Shown here: positions 28,253-37,405 of the stretch, in pieces
Position numbering within the stretch: position 1 is the first letter of the stretch
How the letters are laid out: each line of letters opens with the position of its first letter
Source of the DNA: a virus
IMG/VR virus record: IMGVR_UViG_3300045975_000024
Coordinates: 1 to 46,960 of that record
Strand: one strand, 5' to 3'
Length of the DNA: 46,960 nucleotides
Program-made: the position numbers and the translations under genes
Notes under the pieces: generated by a model
What the model was told of the DNA's origin: nothing
The model's input: only the letters and a program-made list of their open reading frames with translations
Database searches by the model: none

Positions 28253-28774
28253 TCAGGTTGCCATTTTGAGGGCGTCGTTCTCAACGCGGGCTACGCGATT
28301 GAGCCAGCCGCGCCCGTACTTCCAGAACATCTTGAGTGAGTGGTAGTAGGAATTGCGAGCATCCGAGATTTCAGAGATCAGCGATCTCGCGTCTGCCGCA
28401 TCGAGAGCGGCCTGTGTCTTTGGTCCCCAGATGCCGTCGGCGGTGACGCCAAGCCCGCGCTGCAGGAGTTTGGTCGCAGCGCCCTTGCCGTTGTTCACGC
28501 ACATGTCGAAGTAGATGTAGTCGACCCCCGAGGGCAGGTCGTCACAGCGGTCGCCCCAGTAGTCCAGCAGATAGATGGCCTTCGCCTGATCAAGCGTCAG
28601 GTTCTTGATGTCGAGAGCCGGGTAGACGTGCGAGGCGATGCCGTATTTGGTGCCCTTGAGCTGTCCGACGCCGACCTGCCCGGAGGTCCAGTTACCCCTG
28701 TCATCACGGTCATCATCAAATGCTCCCTCCGACCCCACAACGAGGTCGAAGCATTTGTCGAAGTTCTTCCGCAT
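28253..28774 (-). CDS. Endolysin, GH108 N-acetylmuramidase
   Basis: 173 residues. Start F-D-L-V-V-G-S-E-G-A-F (9-19) carries the catalytic Glu (E16) of GH108; T-K-Y-G-I-A-S-H-V-Y-P, then Y-F-D-M-C-V-N-N-G-K-G, and the C-terminal peptidoglycan-binding part with L-L-Q-R-G-L-G-V-T-A-D-G-I-W-G-P-K-T complete the family layout. It cuts glycan strands of the cell wall. No signal peptide, so release depends on the holin. Confidence 0.92.
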   Translation of the reverse strand: MRKNFDKCFDLVVGSEGAFDDDRDDRGNWTSGQVGVGQLKGTKYGIASHVYPALDIKNLTLDQAKAIYLLDYWGDRCDDLPSGVDYIYFDMCVNNGKGAATKLLQRGLGVTADGIWGPKTQAALDAADARSLISEISDARNSYYHSLKMFWKYGRGWLNRVARVENDALKMAT

Positions 28775-29166
28775 CAGAATGAGGCTGGAGCGCCCACAAT
28801 GGTGACGCGGCCGTGACCCCTGTGGGTCTTGACCCCGCCGGAAGTCTCCGACGCGATGTCAACGATGTAGCTGCCGGGGGTGAGCGCAGACATGGTTGAG
28901 GCGTCTGCATCCACGGCAAGCGTGGTTGTGGCTCCGACCGTGATGGTTAGCTCGTCATCTGTTGAGAGCGTAAGGTCCGCAGCAGTGTCGTCCTGATCGT
29001 CACGAAACTGGATCACCCAGTCGTCAGATCCCACCCCTGTAACCTGCTCGCCATCCTGGTCGACAATGATGAGGGTCTGTACCCAGTCGGCGCCGTTCGG
29101 CAGCGAGCCGGAGATTTTCATTTGAGCGGGCGCCCTGCGGATGTCGGGGGCGAGCAGGATGGTCAT
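28774..29166 (-). CDS. Beta-rich structural protein
   Basis: 130 residues, acidic, Thr- and Asp-rich. An Ig-like layout, with I-S-G-S-L-P-N-G-A-D-W at the start and S-Y-I-V-D-I-A-S-E-T near the end, like small proteins beside tail fibres (baseplate upper protein style). It shares four bases with the gene before (GTG/ATGA style) and touches the endolysin start. Probably a virion component. Confidence 0.6.
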   Translation of the reverse strand: MTILLAPDIRRAPAQMKISGSLPNGADWVQTLIIVDQDGEQVTGVGSDDWVIQFRDDQDDTAADLTLSTDDELTITVGATTTLAVDADASTMSALTPGSYIVDIASETSGGVKTHRGHGRVTIVGAPASF

Positions 29167-29705
29167 TGCAGTTCCTTTGGCCAGATATGGCGCAGTTCTT
29201 CAAGCGAGGACGCAGACAGGATTTTTGCCCTGTACGGCTCAGGATCGAAATTGCGGAATGTCAGTTCTGACTCGCGATCAGTCTTTGCATCGCGCAAGCG
29301 CTGCCACTGGATCGGGCGGGATTTCTCAAGGTCAACCCAGATTGGTCCGCCGTTGCGTGATCGTCGCCACGCACCCCGGAACCAGCGATCGGCAGGAACA
29401 TCCGAAGCGTCCCAGAGTTCATGGGCGATACCGGTAAAGCAGTCCCCGTCGCGGATGATCTCAAGCGCCTCGGCCGTTGTGCAACCGCCGAAATGCAAGG
29501 CCCTGCAGTAGCGGAGCGCAGCGTCCTCCGGCATGCCGCGGGAGATTTTGCGCTCGATCTGCACATTCATGTAGCCGGGCGGTAAATCGTCCCACAGCCC
29601 GCCGCATGACATGACGGAGATGGCCCAGTCAGTGGGAGTGCAGACGGAGACACCGCCGTCATGGCGGGTAAAGACAATCCTACTGGTCACCAAAAAACAC
29701 CACAT
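29163..29705 (-). CDS. Conserved phage protein, unknown role
   Basis: 180 residues from ATG 29705, or 175 from GTG 29690. It holds S-R-I-V-F-T-R-H-D-G-G-V-S-V, L-R-Y-C-R-A-L-H-F-G-G, D-V-P-A-D-R-W-F-R-G-A-W-R-R-S and G-G-P-I-W-V-D-L-E-K-S-R-P-I-Q. This arrangement occurs in proteins near fibre and lysis genes of alphaproteobacterial phages. No enzyme motif. The start is ambiguous since it overlaps the fibre gene's end. Confidence 0.62.
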   Translation of the reverse strand: MWCFLVTSRIVFTRHDGGVSVCTPTDWAISVMSCGGLWDDLPPGYMNVQIERKISRGMPEDAALRYCRALHFGGCTTAEALEIIRDGDCFTGIAHELWDASDVPADRWFRGAWRRSRNGGPIWVDLEKSRPIQWQRLRDAKTDRESELTFRNFDPEPYRAKILSASSLEELRHIWPKELQ

Positions 29706-30630
29706 CATATGCAGTTGTGTCAGTGGCGGCGGCACTGCTGGCATTGATGCCCAACAGACGGCCGGTGCCAGCCGCAACTCCCGTTGACGGGCTGAAATTC
29801 ACCATGATATTGCCGGTGTTTCTGGAGCTGGCTACTGCGGTATAAGTGCCACCCGAGAAGTCGGTTGCTATGGTTATGTCCACAATTCCGGTGTTCGTGT
29901 CAGTGATGCTCGTAATATTGTAACTGGGGGTAGACAAATTCCCGGCGGCATCGCAGGTAAGCCACGCCTTCGCTGCGCTTTGATGGCGATGCTGCACTCC
30001 GGGAGACACGAATACCGTAGTCGATGTTCCCGTCTCCTGCTCCGCAGCAGTGGCAGCCTGCGTTGCCAGCATGACGTTGCGCCAGTCGGAGTCATAGAAC
30101 TCGAAGCGCGATGTCGTGGTGTTCCTGCGGATGTCCCCCTCTACGGGGACGGCCGGCCGCTGTGCTGTCGTGCCGGTCGCGATATGTGTTTTTTCGGTTG
30201 AGGATGCGGCACCGGCAAGGGCTGCAACGTCAGCCGCAACGTCTGCCAACTCTGCAGCGGTTGCCCCGCCAAGGTTTGAAAGGGCAAGGGTGGCGCTTGT
30301 TGCCCCCGTCCCGCCATTGGCAACAGGAAGGGCGCCCGTTCCTACAGGGACACCGGGGTCGATATTATCCCGTGTATAGATGGTCGAGCCGCCTGAGTTC
30401 TTGACCAGAACCTTGTATGATTGGGTCGAGAAGTAGGTGATGGCATGGCGGCCATAGGCATCGAGCGTAATGGGGTTGGTTGTCTCATGCCCGCCGGCAA
30501 GGTCGTCATCGTTATAAAGCTGGATTGGCGTCGTGGTGCCGGCCTGATAGACTGTGACTGACCCGCCATTGAGGGGGTCGCCAGCGTCATCGGAAACCTG
30601 CTGGAAGGAAGTATAGACTGCTATGGCCAT
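29680..30630 (-). CDS. Tail fibre protein
   Basis: 316 residues. Begins with the small N-terminal domain common in phage fibres (F-Q-Q-V-S-D-D-A-G-D-P-L-N-G-G-S-V-T-V-Y), passes the typical A-N-G-G-T-G-A-T-S-A repeat of fibre shafts (about 102-111), a helical stretch with A-E-L-A-D-V-A-A-D-V-A-A-L-A, and the E-T-G-T-S-T-T-V-F-V-S-P-G-V-Q-H-R-H signature before the tip. The rest is beta-rich. It probably determines binding to the host surface. Confidence 0.83.
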   Translation of the reverse strand: MAIAVYTSFQQVSDDAGDPLNGGSVTVYQAGTTTPIQLYNDDDLAGGHETTNPITLDAYGRHAITYFSTQSYKVLVKNSGGSTIYTRDNIDPGVPVGTGALPVANGGTGATSATLALSNLGGATAAELADVAADVAALAGAASSTEKTHIATGTTAQRPAVPVEGDIRRNTTTSRFEFYDSDWRNVMLATQAATAAEQETGTSTTVFVSPGVQHRHQSAAKAWLTCDAAGNLSTPSYNITSITDTNTGIVDITIATDFSGGTYTAVASSRNTGNIMVNFSPSTGVAAGTGRLLGINASSAAATDTTAYDVVFFGDQ

Positions 30631-30796
30631 GAGATGCCTGTGGTTGGGCTATTTCGTTTTAGTGATTTTACTGGGATGGATTCCCTGGAACTGGCTGCTC
30701 GTCGCCATCGGCGGCACTCTTTACTGGGCCTTCCAGCAACTTGATAAGATCGCCGGACGTAATCTTGATGCCGTCGCGCGAAAGTCCGTTCGATAG
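30629..30796 (+). CDS. Possible antisense membrane protein
   Basis: A 55-residue plus-strand frame inside the minus-strand late operon. It begins at an ATG that shares bases with the start of the fibre gene and crosses the 37-base gap between genes, then lies antisense to the end of the ejection protein gene. Strong hydrophobic profile (L-W-L-G-Y-F-V-L-V-I-L-L-G-W-I-P-W-N-W) but no close ribosome site. May be a chance frame. Confidence 0.2.
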   Translation: MRCLWLGYFVLVILLGWIPWNWLLVAIGGTLYWAFQQLDKIAGRNLDAVARKSVR

Positions 30797-32635
30797 CTGA
30801 CGAGATGCGGCGATAAAGTATGCGATCTTTGCGGGGCTTGGATTTGCAACCGCATCGGCTTGCGCCCTGTGCCATCTGTCGATTGAGGCAGATACGGCTT
30901 TCTGATATTCTGGGGAGCGCTTGGCGACCTTCTCCATGAGTTGGTCGATCTGACGGCCAGTAAGGACGGTCGCCGCTTTGTTTGCGAGCGCACCAACCGC
31001 CGCAGTGACGCCACCCGTTCCAATGCCAGCAGTTACGGGAACAACTCCGCCGGACATAATTCCCTTGGTCGGAGAAAACTGCCCAACGAGCCTTAGGGAG
31101 TTGGTGAGCCTGTTGCCCTGATCGATCTCACGCATTGCGGCAACCTCGTCGGGCTTGAGTGTCGTAAAGCCGCCCTTCTCGATCTTGTCGACGATCTTGC
31201 CGATCTCTTGCCGCATGTTGTTGACGGCATTTCCGCCATATCCGGTGCGACCAGTGCGAAGGTCTGCAAGGCTTCTCGCCCTCTGTAACTGCTGGAAGTC
31301 TTTAGCGGTCGAGAAAATATTGTCGCCTTTTTGTAGAGCCGCAGCCGCTTCTGGGGCCGCCTCTGAGATGATCTTGGAAATTTCCCTCGATGCGATGGCT
31401 GCTGCCGCACGCTCACGATTGTCCATAGACTTGAAAGACCCGCCGAGCCTCTCCTTGAGGTCGCGCAGCTTGTCGACGGTGACAAAATCACCCTCTTTCT
31501 GGAGGGCGCTTACCGTGTCCTGGATGTATTTCGGGCCAGGGAAGGTTGTCGGCTGCTTTCCGCTTTCCAGGGCCGCCGCAATACGCTCAACGGTGTCCTT
31601 TGTTCCGGCTTGAGCAGACTGAGGCGCAAGAGCATCGAACTCACGGTATGGCGCCTTCGCGGTCTTGAAAATATCCGAGGCGCGGACCTGTGATTTTGCC
31701 GGTGAGGTCGCCACAGCTCGGGCACCTGGAGCACCAGCCGCAAGGCCTGGAGCAAGAACGCGGGCGGCACCCGTAGCGCCACTTTCATTAGTGTCGTCTG
31801 ACCGCTGGAAAATCTTGACCGTGTTGTCTGCTGGGTCTCGGATGGCGACTTGTGTCTTGCTGTCTGTGGTCTTGACCTGCCCGTCGGCGGGATCGCGATA
31901 CAGAATTTCCCCGGAATCGCTTTGGAATGTCTCCTTGGAAATCAGTTTGCCGCCATAGTCGGATACGTTCGGGCTTGTGCCCTGCGTGGCTGCGGCAAGA
32001 TAGTTAGTCTGGGCTATGTCCAAGTTCTGGCCGGGAGACGTAGCGGGGCCGCGCATCATCTCTGCGGCACGCTCATTCAGCGCCGGAGCCATCTCCGCGC
32101 GCTGGCCTGCTGGTGCGGCGCCAAAGCGGTTCAGGAATGTGTCTGCTTGCTTGACTTCCGGTTGAGCGAACGGATCGCCATCGACTGGGATTAGCTGCGT
32201 TTTTCCCTGTTGAGCGCCGACACTCTTTGAGAACTTCTGTCCGTACTGGGCAACTGTGGTGCCGAGCTGATCCCTTGCGTTGGGATTGTTCATCCCGCCC
32301 TCGCCAGCAAACCACGCGCGAGCGGCGCCCTCCGGGCCATACTTCTTTTCGTACTCACCGAACTTGTGCTTGAATACGGCCTCCTGTGCGTCATTGGAGC
32401 CGAGGAATTGCATCGGAGTCAGGCGCTGGCCAAGCGCAGCCTCGGTCCACGGGCCGACATTCGACTCCATCACCTGATACTTGCCGAGCGCCCTCTGGCC
32501 AGCCATTGGGCCGCTGTTAATCTTGGGACCAACAGCACGATAGTTCCCGCCACTTTCGATCGAAGCAATGGCATTGGAGTTTGCCGATTGATCTGACCCG
32601 AATGGGTCAAAATCAACTGCAACGAGATTGGGCAT
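30668..32635 (-). CDS. Ejection (internal virion) protein with lytic transglycosylase-like start
   Basis: 655 residues. The N-terminal part resembles a soluble lytic transglycosylase: I-A-S-I-E-S-G-G-N-Y (24-32, catalytic Glu 27), G-K-Y-Q-V-M and A-A-R-A-W-F-A-G-E-G-G. The rest is Ala-, Gln- and Lys-rich with a hydrophobic Gly/Ala stretch near residues 520-555. This is the plan of ejected pilot proteins of short-tailed phages, which bore through peptidoglycan and the inner membrane. It ends an ordered set of three. Confidence 0.75.
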   Translation of the reverse strand: MPNLVAVDFDPFGSDQSANSNAIASIESGGNYRAVGPKINSGPMAGQRALGKYQVMESNVGPWTEAALGQRLTPMQFLGSNDAQEAVFKHKFGEYEKKYGPEGAARAWFAGEGGMNNPNARDQLGTTVAQYGQKFSKSVGAQQGKTQLIPVDGDPFAQPEVKQADTFLNRFGAAPAGQRAEMAPALNERAAEMMRGPATSPGQNLDIAQTNYLAAATQGTSPNVSDYGGKLISKETFQSDSGEILYRDPADGQVKTTDSKTQVAIRDPADNTVKIFQRSDDTNESGATGAARVLAPGLAAGAPGARAVATSPAKSQVRASDIFKTAKAPYREFDALAPQSAQAGTKDTVERIAAALESGKQPTTFPGPKYIQDTVSALQKEGDFVTVDKLRDLKERLGGSFKSMDNRERAAAAIASREISKIISEAAPEAAAALQKGDNIFSTAKDFQQLQRARSLADLRTGRTGYGGNAVNNMRQEIGKIVDKIEKGGFTTLKPDEVAAMREIDQGNRLTNSLRLVGQFSPTKGIMSGGVVPVTAGIGTGGVTAAVGALANKAATVLTGRQIDQLMEKVAKRSPEYQKAVSASIDRWHRAQADAVANPSPAKIAYFIAASRQLSNGLSRDGIKITSGDLIKLLEGPVKSAADGDEQPVPGNPSQ

Positions 32636-33747
32636 TATTGCTGAACCCGATAGTATTTGCCGGTTTGCTGGTTCTGGATGTACCAGTTTCCATCAGGGGC
32701 CTGACGTGCGCCCTGGATTGGCGGTTGCCCGGCTCCGGGCTGCATGTTGCTCGCCGGGCGCTGCAGCCCCGCATAGTCAGTCTCATAAGCCTGCCGCAGA
32801 CGATCCTTGATGCCGTCGACCTGACCGATGAGTTTAGTGAGCGCCATCTTGATCTGTTTTTCTGTCTGGGCGTTCTGCAGTTCGACCATGCTGTTCTGCA
32901 ACAACCTGTTCTCAAAGTCAGACACCTGACCGAGAGCGCCGCCAGTCTTTGACATATCCCGCATTGTCTGCAATGCGGAGAAGCCGACCTTGGCGCGCAG
33001 TGTTTCGAGTTTGGCTTGTGCATCTGCACCGGGGAATCCGGGGACATTCGGCAACATGCCAACCATCCCAGTGATGCGACCAAGACCGGGGTGATGCAGG
33101 ACTTCGTTGGCCTGAAGTTGCAGGTTGTCGAGTTGGGTCACGGAATTGTCGAGGGTGGCTTTGGCCTTGCCCATTGCGGCAGCCTTCTCGCCGGTCTCGC
33201 GGCCAACAACCTTGTCTGCCTCGGTGTTTTTATAGTCCTTCGGAAAGACATTCTGTGTCTGTCCAGGCACACCTTGTCCGGCTTGCGGGGCGCCGCCTGC
33301 GGGCTGACCAGTTCTCTTATTGATTAGGTAATCGGCCTGTGGCGTACTGACATTCATCAGTCCGGAATTTGGTTGAAACCCACCGGTCTGAAGCACCCTG
33401 AAGCGACCCATCTTGTCAAATACGCCGACACCCTCCTTGCCGGTCTCGCTGTCTGTCCCCCATATCGGATTTCCATAGACATGCTGCCCCTCCATTTTTG
33501 CTCTCTGGAGAGCTGCCGCAGCATTGAGTGCTGGCACACCAGCGCCACGACTCATTCCAAATAATCGACCTAGCGCAGAGTCAGAAATCCCGCCTTGCGC
33601 CACTTCTGCGCCAACCTGCTTGAGAATTGCGTCATTCTCATTCTGCCGCATCTGATCTGATGCGCGGTCATACCCCTGCTGTCCAGCCAGCAAGGCTTCG
33701 TAGACGTTGGGCGGCTGGATATAGAACGGGTTGTCTCGTGCGGCCAT
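32635..33747 (-). CDS. Internal virion protein
   Basis: 370 residues from the ATG at 33747 (the frame is open to 33786). Polar, Gln-rich and helical, with a long coiled-coil region about 195-330. It begins one base after the stop of the preceding ejection protein and ends sharing a base with the next. Position and composition fit the second ejection protein (P22 gp20-like in place, not in clear sequence). Confidence 0.68.
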   Translation of the reverse strand: MAARDNPFYIQPPNVYEALLAGQQGYDRASDQMRQNENDAILKQVGAEVAQGGISDSALGRLFGMSRGAGVPALNAAAALQRAKMEGQHVYGNPIWGTDSETGKEGVGVFDKMGRFRVLQTGGFQPNSGLMNVSTPQADYLINKRTGQPAGGAPQAGQGVPGQTQNVFPKDYKNTEADKVVGRETGEKAAAMGKAKATLDNSVTQLDNLQLQANEVLHHPGLGRITGMVGMLPNVPGFPGADAQAKLETLRAKVGFSALQTMRDMSKTGGALGQVSDFENRLLQNSMVELQNAQTEKQIKMALTKLIGQVDGIKDRLRQAYETDYAGLQRPASNMQPGAGQPPIQGARQAPDGNWYIQNQQTGKYYRVQQ

Positions 33748-33748
33748 G

Positions 33749-34552
33749 TCAGAACCACGCATTTCCCTTGGTGGAGGAAGATCCAAAGATTGGGTAGCTC
33801 ACTCCGCCATAGCTTCCGGTCGATGATGGGAAGAATGATCCAAGATTGGCCCCAAGCGAGCCACCGAGAGACCCGCCAATCGAACCCATTAAAGAGCCAC
33901 CGATGGGGCCCCCGAGAACGGCGCCACCGATACTTGCGGCCAGCTTTGCGATATTGTTGACGCCATCGTTCTTTGCCTGCTGGCTCGCTACAATACCCTG
34001 CCCGATCGTTGGGGCAGCGCCGTAGAGCATGTCGGAGGCTCGCATGATGCCGCTGGTCTGGGCGCCGAGCCCTTGCGACTGCAGACCCGTGGCCGCGTTG
34101 GTGGCGTTCAATCCCTGTCCGGTCAGCCCGCCAAGTCTGGTGAGATAATCACCGGCACGCTGGTCCTCGTAGTTGGAGCCGTAGCGATAGAGAGCCTTCA
34201 GCGCACCGCCGGAGCGCAGCCCACCCCCCGCGTTAAGCCCGCGCATCGCCGCCTGCTGCCCCGTCTCAAGACCGGATTGATAGCCTGGCAGGTTGCGATA
34301 GGCGTTGGTGAACGCCGCCTGATTATCACTCCCTGACAAGCCGAGACCTGACATCAACTGGCTAAGTGCGGAAGTCCCCGCAGACTTATAGGGGTCATAG
34401 GATGAGGCAACGCTGTTGTAGAGCCCCGGCAGGGTCTGGGCGTAATTGGAAAGATTGTCCGCGGCCTGATGCTGCTTGGCATAGGTGTCTGCCGCAGCCT
34501 GACTTGCGGCCTTTGCGGAGTCGTTGCCGAACAACGTTGAGAAGAAGCCCAT
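33749..34552 (-). CDS. DNA ejection protein, gp7-like position
   Basis: 267 residues. Helical first half with many Ala, Gln and Ser, then Gly-rich repeats (G-G-S-L-M-G-S-I-G-G-S-L-G-G-S-L-G) that look membrane-active, and M-G-F-F-S-T-L-F-G at the start. Small hydrophobic Gly-rich proteins in this place are the first ejection protein of P22-like phages. Follows the second spike gene by eight bases. Confidence 0.7.
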   Translation of the reverse strand: MGFFSTLFGNDSAKAASQAAADTYAKQHQAADNLSNYAQTLPGLYNSVASSYDPYKSAGTSALSQLMSGLGLSGSDNQAAFTNAYRNLPGYQSGLETGQQAAMRGLNAGGGLRSGGALKALYRYGSNYEDQRAGDYLTRLGGLTGQGLNATNAATGLQSQGLGAQTSGIMRASDMLYGAAPTIGQGIVASQQAKNDGVNNIAKLAASIGGAVLGGPIGGSLMGSIGGSLGGSLGANLGSFFPSSTGSYGGVSYPIFGSSSTKGNAWF

Positions 34553-34560
34553 TTGTTTTC

Positions 34561-35511
34561 CTAGGAGATGTTGAAGTTTGCGGCCATTGCAGTATTGGCC
34601 CCGGCCGGAGTCTGTGCAGAGAACGAGTAACAGCCGACGATGTTGGTTACGCTGTCATTGCTGACCGTGATGTCGTCGCCGAACTCGCAGACCGAGAACA
34701 TGGTCGCCTTGGCGTTCGTCAGAATAACGGGGCTGCTGAACACGCAATGCGAGAACCCCGTGATGGCGTGCGACTTGTCACCGTCATCTATGGCAAGGCT
34801 TGCAGAGACGAACGACCCGGAGAAGTCGCACAAATCGAAATGGTTCTCCACGGTGCCAGTAGCACCGTCCATGCCTACTCCAAAGTTGACAGCCGAGCCT
34901 GAGTCATCGAACTTGCAGCGGATGTACCAGTTGGCTGCCGCGCCCGTGGAATAGAGGTGCCCGCCCGCCGTAGCCCACCCGGAGATGAAACAGTTATCCA
35001 GACAGCCATCCACGCCGCGCATCCGCACGGCATAAAGTCCACCCCAGATGTAGCAGTCCCGGAAAAATATCTTGGCGTTGACGGCCGTATCGACCGCATA
35101 GGTTGTCGCAGAGGCATTGGTGTACCCAGCGACGAACAGGTCGCGCATCCCGCCGTCGGCCTCAAAATCAAACACCGTAAAGTCTGCGCTCTGCCCGCTT
35201 ACGAGCGTGACATGCACGCCGGCCCCAACGAGCGTGATCCCGTTGGGAACTGTTATTGTTGACGTGACCGTGTAGTTGCCGGCCGGGAAGAACACCAGCC
35301 CATCCGCATCGTCGATGGCGGCCTGGATGGCAGTCGTGCTGTCACCCGCCGCACTCGGGTCTGCGCCGTAGTCCGTCACAATCTTGTAAACGTCAGAGCC
35401 GCTTTCCTCGGACTCGCCAGTCAGATTGGCAACGTCAGAGGCGATGTCCTCAAGAAACGACCTCACCTCCGAACTCATGTCCGGATCTCTCGGGACGCGA
35501 GGTTTTGCCAT
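34561..35511 (-). CDS. Beta-helix tailspike, pectate-lyase-like
   Basis: 316 residues. After a short helical head-binding part, V-T-D-Y-G-A-D-P-S-A-A-G-D-S-T-T-A-I-Q-A-A-I (about 45-67) is the classic entry of Pectate_lyase_3 beta-helices, followed by F-F-P-A-G-N-Y-T-V and a ladder of short strands with Asn, Gly and Ser. Such spikes bind and often cut surface polysaccharides. Active-site residues cannot be chosen by eye. Shares one base with the gp10-like gene stop. Confidence 0.83.
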   Translation of the reverse strand: MAKPRVPRDPDMSSEVRSFLEDIASDVANLTGESEESGSDVYKIVTDYGADPSAAGDSTTAIQAAIDDADGLVFFPAGNYTVTSTITVPNGITLVGAGVHVTLVSGQSADFTVFDFEADGGMRDLFVAGYTNASATTYAVDTAVNAKIFFRDCYIWGGLYAVRMRGVDGCLDNCFISGWATAGGHLYSTGAAANWYIRCKFDDSGSAVNFGVGMDGATGTVENHFDLCDFSGSFVSASLAIDDGDKSHAITGFSHCVFSSPVILTNAKATMFSVCEFGDDITVSNDSVTNIVGCYSFSAQTPAGANTAMAANFNIS

Positions 35512-36917
35512 TATTTCTTCAGTCTGCGGATCTGAACGTCACAGCCGACAATGGCGCGGGCCACCGGGTCGGAAATCCTCAGCCTTATAACAAGACCCTT
35601 GGGGCCGAACTTGCCGAGGTTGCGTGCGGTGACGCGCGTTGCGTACTTGCCCTGGATGCCGAGGGAGAGCTCGCGGTACTGCTGGAAGGTGTTGCCGCCA
35701 TCCTTGGAGAGTTCGAGCATGACCAACGGGTCTGAGCCCTGCCCTGAGAGCGTGCCATAGCCGGTGGCAAGGTCGAGATGAATGGCATCAATGATCCCGC
35801 CATCAGGGAATACATGCAGCGGGGGGGAGTCGACGCCCCACACCATGATGTCGTCAAACTCTGTGAAGGTGTCCTTGTCGAAGTAACCGAGCTTGCCGGA
35901 GAGGGCGTCACCGATCATCACGCGGTTCCAGGCATGCGCCGTGAAGCGCCCACGCCAACGGTCCTGCGCGTAGGTCTGCCGCTCGTGCCATACCTTGGTT
36001 ACGGAGTCATAGGTGCGCGACCAGTCCGTCCCGGTCATGGTGGAGAAGGCGTGGCCATCGTGCGTCCACGCAAAGCCGATGGCGTCAGACGAACTCGTAT
36101 CCGCAGATATAATTCTTTCGACGGCGTGGGTCGAGATGCGCTCCGGGTCGTAGTTGTTGAGGCGATAGACGACCCCATCATCCCCGATCCAGTGCAGCGT
36201 TCCAGCCGACTTGTGGACCGAGTTTGGAGCAAGGACGCCACGAGACCGGAACGAGATGGGCGAGAATGGGAAGTCGGCGTTTCCCGTGTCGCGCCAGAAC
36301 TCCATCCATGACGAGCAGAAGCCGACGATCTCGCCCGCGTTCTCTGCTATGCGGAGTAGCTTTCCGGCCTTCTGCTGGAAGGTCGAGAAGTCCAGCGCAT
36401 CCCATAACAGCGAAGTGTTGATGCCGGAGAGCGTGAAGGTGCGGTCCTCCTGCCCGACGATCGTATACCCCGAAGCATAGTCCGCCGTGATTATGTCAGT
36501 CGGCAAGTCTGCATCGGTGATGGAGTTCACCGCATCAGACGACACGACGTAACAGGCCGCATCGGTCTTTACAAAAATTTCCGGGTCGGCCTTCTGGTTG
36601 CGCGACATCTGCACCATGTCGATGCCGGGAATGGTCCCGACCCTGGTGGTGGTGAATGTCGTGCCGTCGAAAGTCGTTTTCCAGATGCTTGAGGAATGGA
36701 CGGTATAGAGTTTGTCCAGATCCTCCATGTAGATCATGCCACGGCACGGCCCCGTCGCGTCGTCTGACGCCTCTATGATCCCATCGGAGGGGACAACCGA
36801 AAGGGGGGCTTTCGCGTCCTTCCCGCGCTTCTCGGCATAGGCGTTAATCAGCCGGGGAATGCCCTCGAATGCAAACTCGCCCTCATTTGACTGGAACGCT
36901 ACTAACGCGCGGCTCAA
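35511..36917 (-). CDS. Tail hub / packaged DNA stabilisation protein, P22 gp10-like
   Basis: 468 residues, the size of P22 gp10 (472). N-L-x-Y-A-E-K-type start (R-L-I-N-A-Y-A-E-K), followed by repeated Trp-containing strands (W-D-A-L-D-F-S, W-M-E-F-W, L-H-W-I-G-D-D, W-H-E-R-Q-T-Y), as in the beta-propeller gp10 that closes the portal vestibule and carries the spikes. It supports a P22-type tail. The homing endonuclease gene overlaps its start by four bases. Confidence 0.85.
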   Translation of the reverse strand: MSRALVAFQSNEGEFAFEGIPRLINAYAEKRGKDAKAPLSVVPSDGIIEASDDATGPCRGMIYMEDLDKLYTVHSSSIWKTTFDGTTFTTTRVGTIPGIDMVQMSRNQKADPEIFVKTDAACYVVSSDAVNSITDADLPTDIITADYASGYTIVGQEDRTFTLSGINTSLLWDALDFSTFQQKAGKLLRIAENAGEIVGFCSSWMEFWRDTGNADFPFSPISFRSRGVLAPNSVHKSAGTLHWIGDDGVVYRLNNYDPERISTHAVERIISADTSSSDAIGFAWTHDGHAFSTMTGTDWSRTYDSVTKVWHERQTYAQDRWRGRFTAHAWNRVMIGDALSGKLGYFDKDTFTEFDDIMVWGVDSPPLHVFPDGGIIDAIHLDLATGYGTLSGQGSDPLVMLELSKDGGNTFQQYRELSLGIQGKYATRVTARNLGKFGPKGLVIRLRISDPVARAIVGCDVQIRRLKK

Positions 36918-37405
36918 GTGAGCCTCACGAACTCGCCAAAGTATTTTTTGGCTGCTTGGTCATAGACAAATTTTGCGTCCTCTTTCGATTCAAAGACGCC
37001 AAGTTCTGTGTGATTTCCGTTGACTAGAATCTGGGCGCGCCATCCCTTGGGTTTGTTGCACCAGCTAACGCCACGGTATCCAGATTTATTGTCTTTTCTC
37101 AGTTTTTGATTTGCGTTCTGCTCTGTTTGCGTGGCTTCACGCAGATTGCACCAGCGATTATCTGAGGGGTCTGCATTGATATGATCAATATAGGGCTTTG
37201 TCGGCCACCCCCCAGTCATGTAAAACCATGCAAGGCGATGCGCCATATAAGACTTGAAGTCTATGCTTATCTGGACATATCCCGGCTTGGTCGTGTGCCC
37301 CATTATTTCCCCGACCGCAGCGCCCTTTGTGGCCTCTTTGCGCGTGAACTCTCCGGTCGCCGGATCATATTTGGCAACCTCTTTAAGCCTCTCAATAGTA
37401 AGCAT
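36914..37405 (-). CDS. HNH-AP2 homing endonuclease
   Basis: 163 residues. HNH core: Y-I-D-H-I-N-A-D-P-S-D-N-R-W-C-N-L-R (catalytic His and Asn), followed by a linker and an AP2-like DNA-binding domain, S-G-Y-R-G-V-S-W and W-R-A-Q-I. This is the layout of free-standing mobile endonucleases in phages. It sits in the middle of the structural operon without a visible intron, sharing bases with both neighbours, and is probably a selfish insertion. Confidence 0.88.
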   Translation of the reverse strand: MLTIERLKEVAKYDPATGEFTRKEATKGAAVGEIMGHTTKPGYVQISIDFKSYMAHRLAWFYMTGGWPTKPYIDHINADPSDNRWCNLREATQTEQNANQKLRKDNKSGYRGVSWCNKPKGWRAQILVNGNHTELGVFESKEDAKFVYDQAAKKYFGEFVRLT

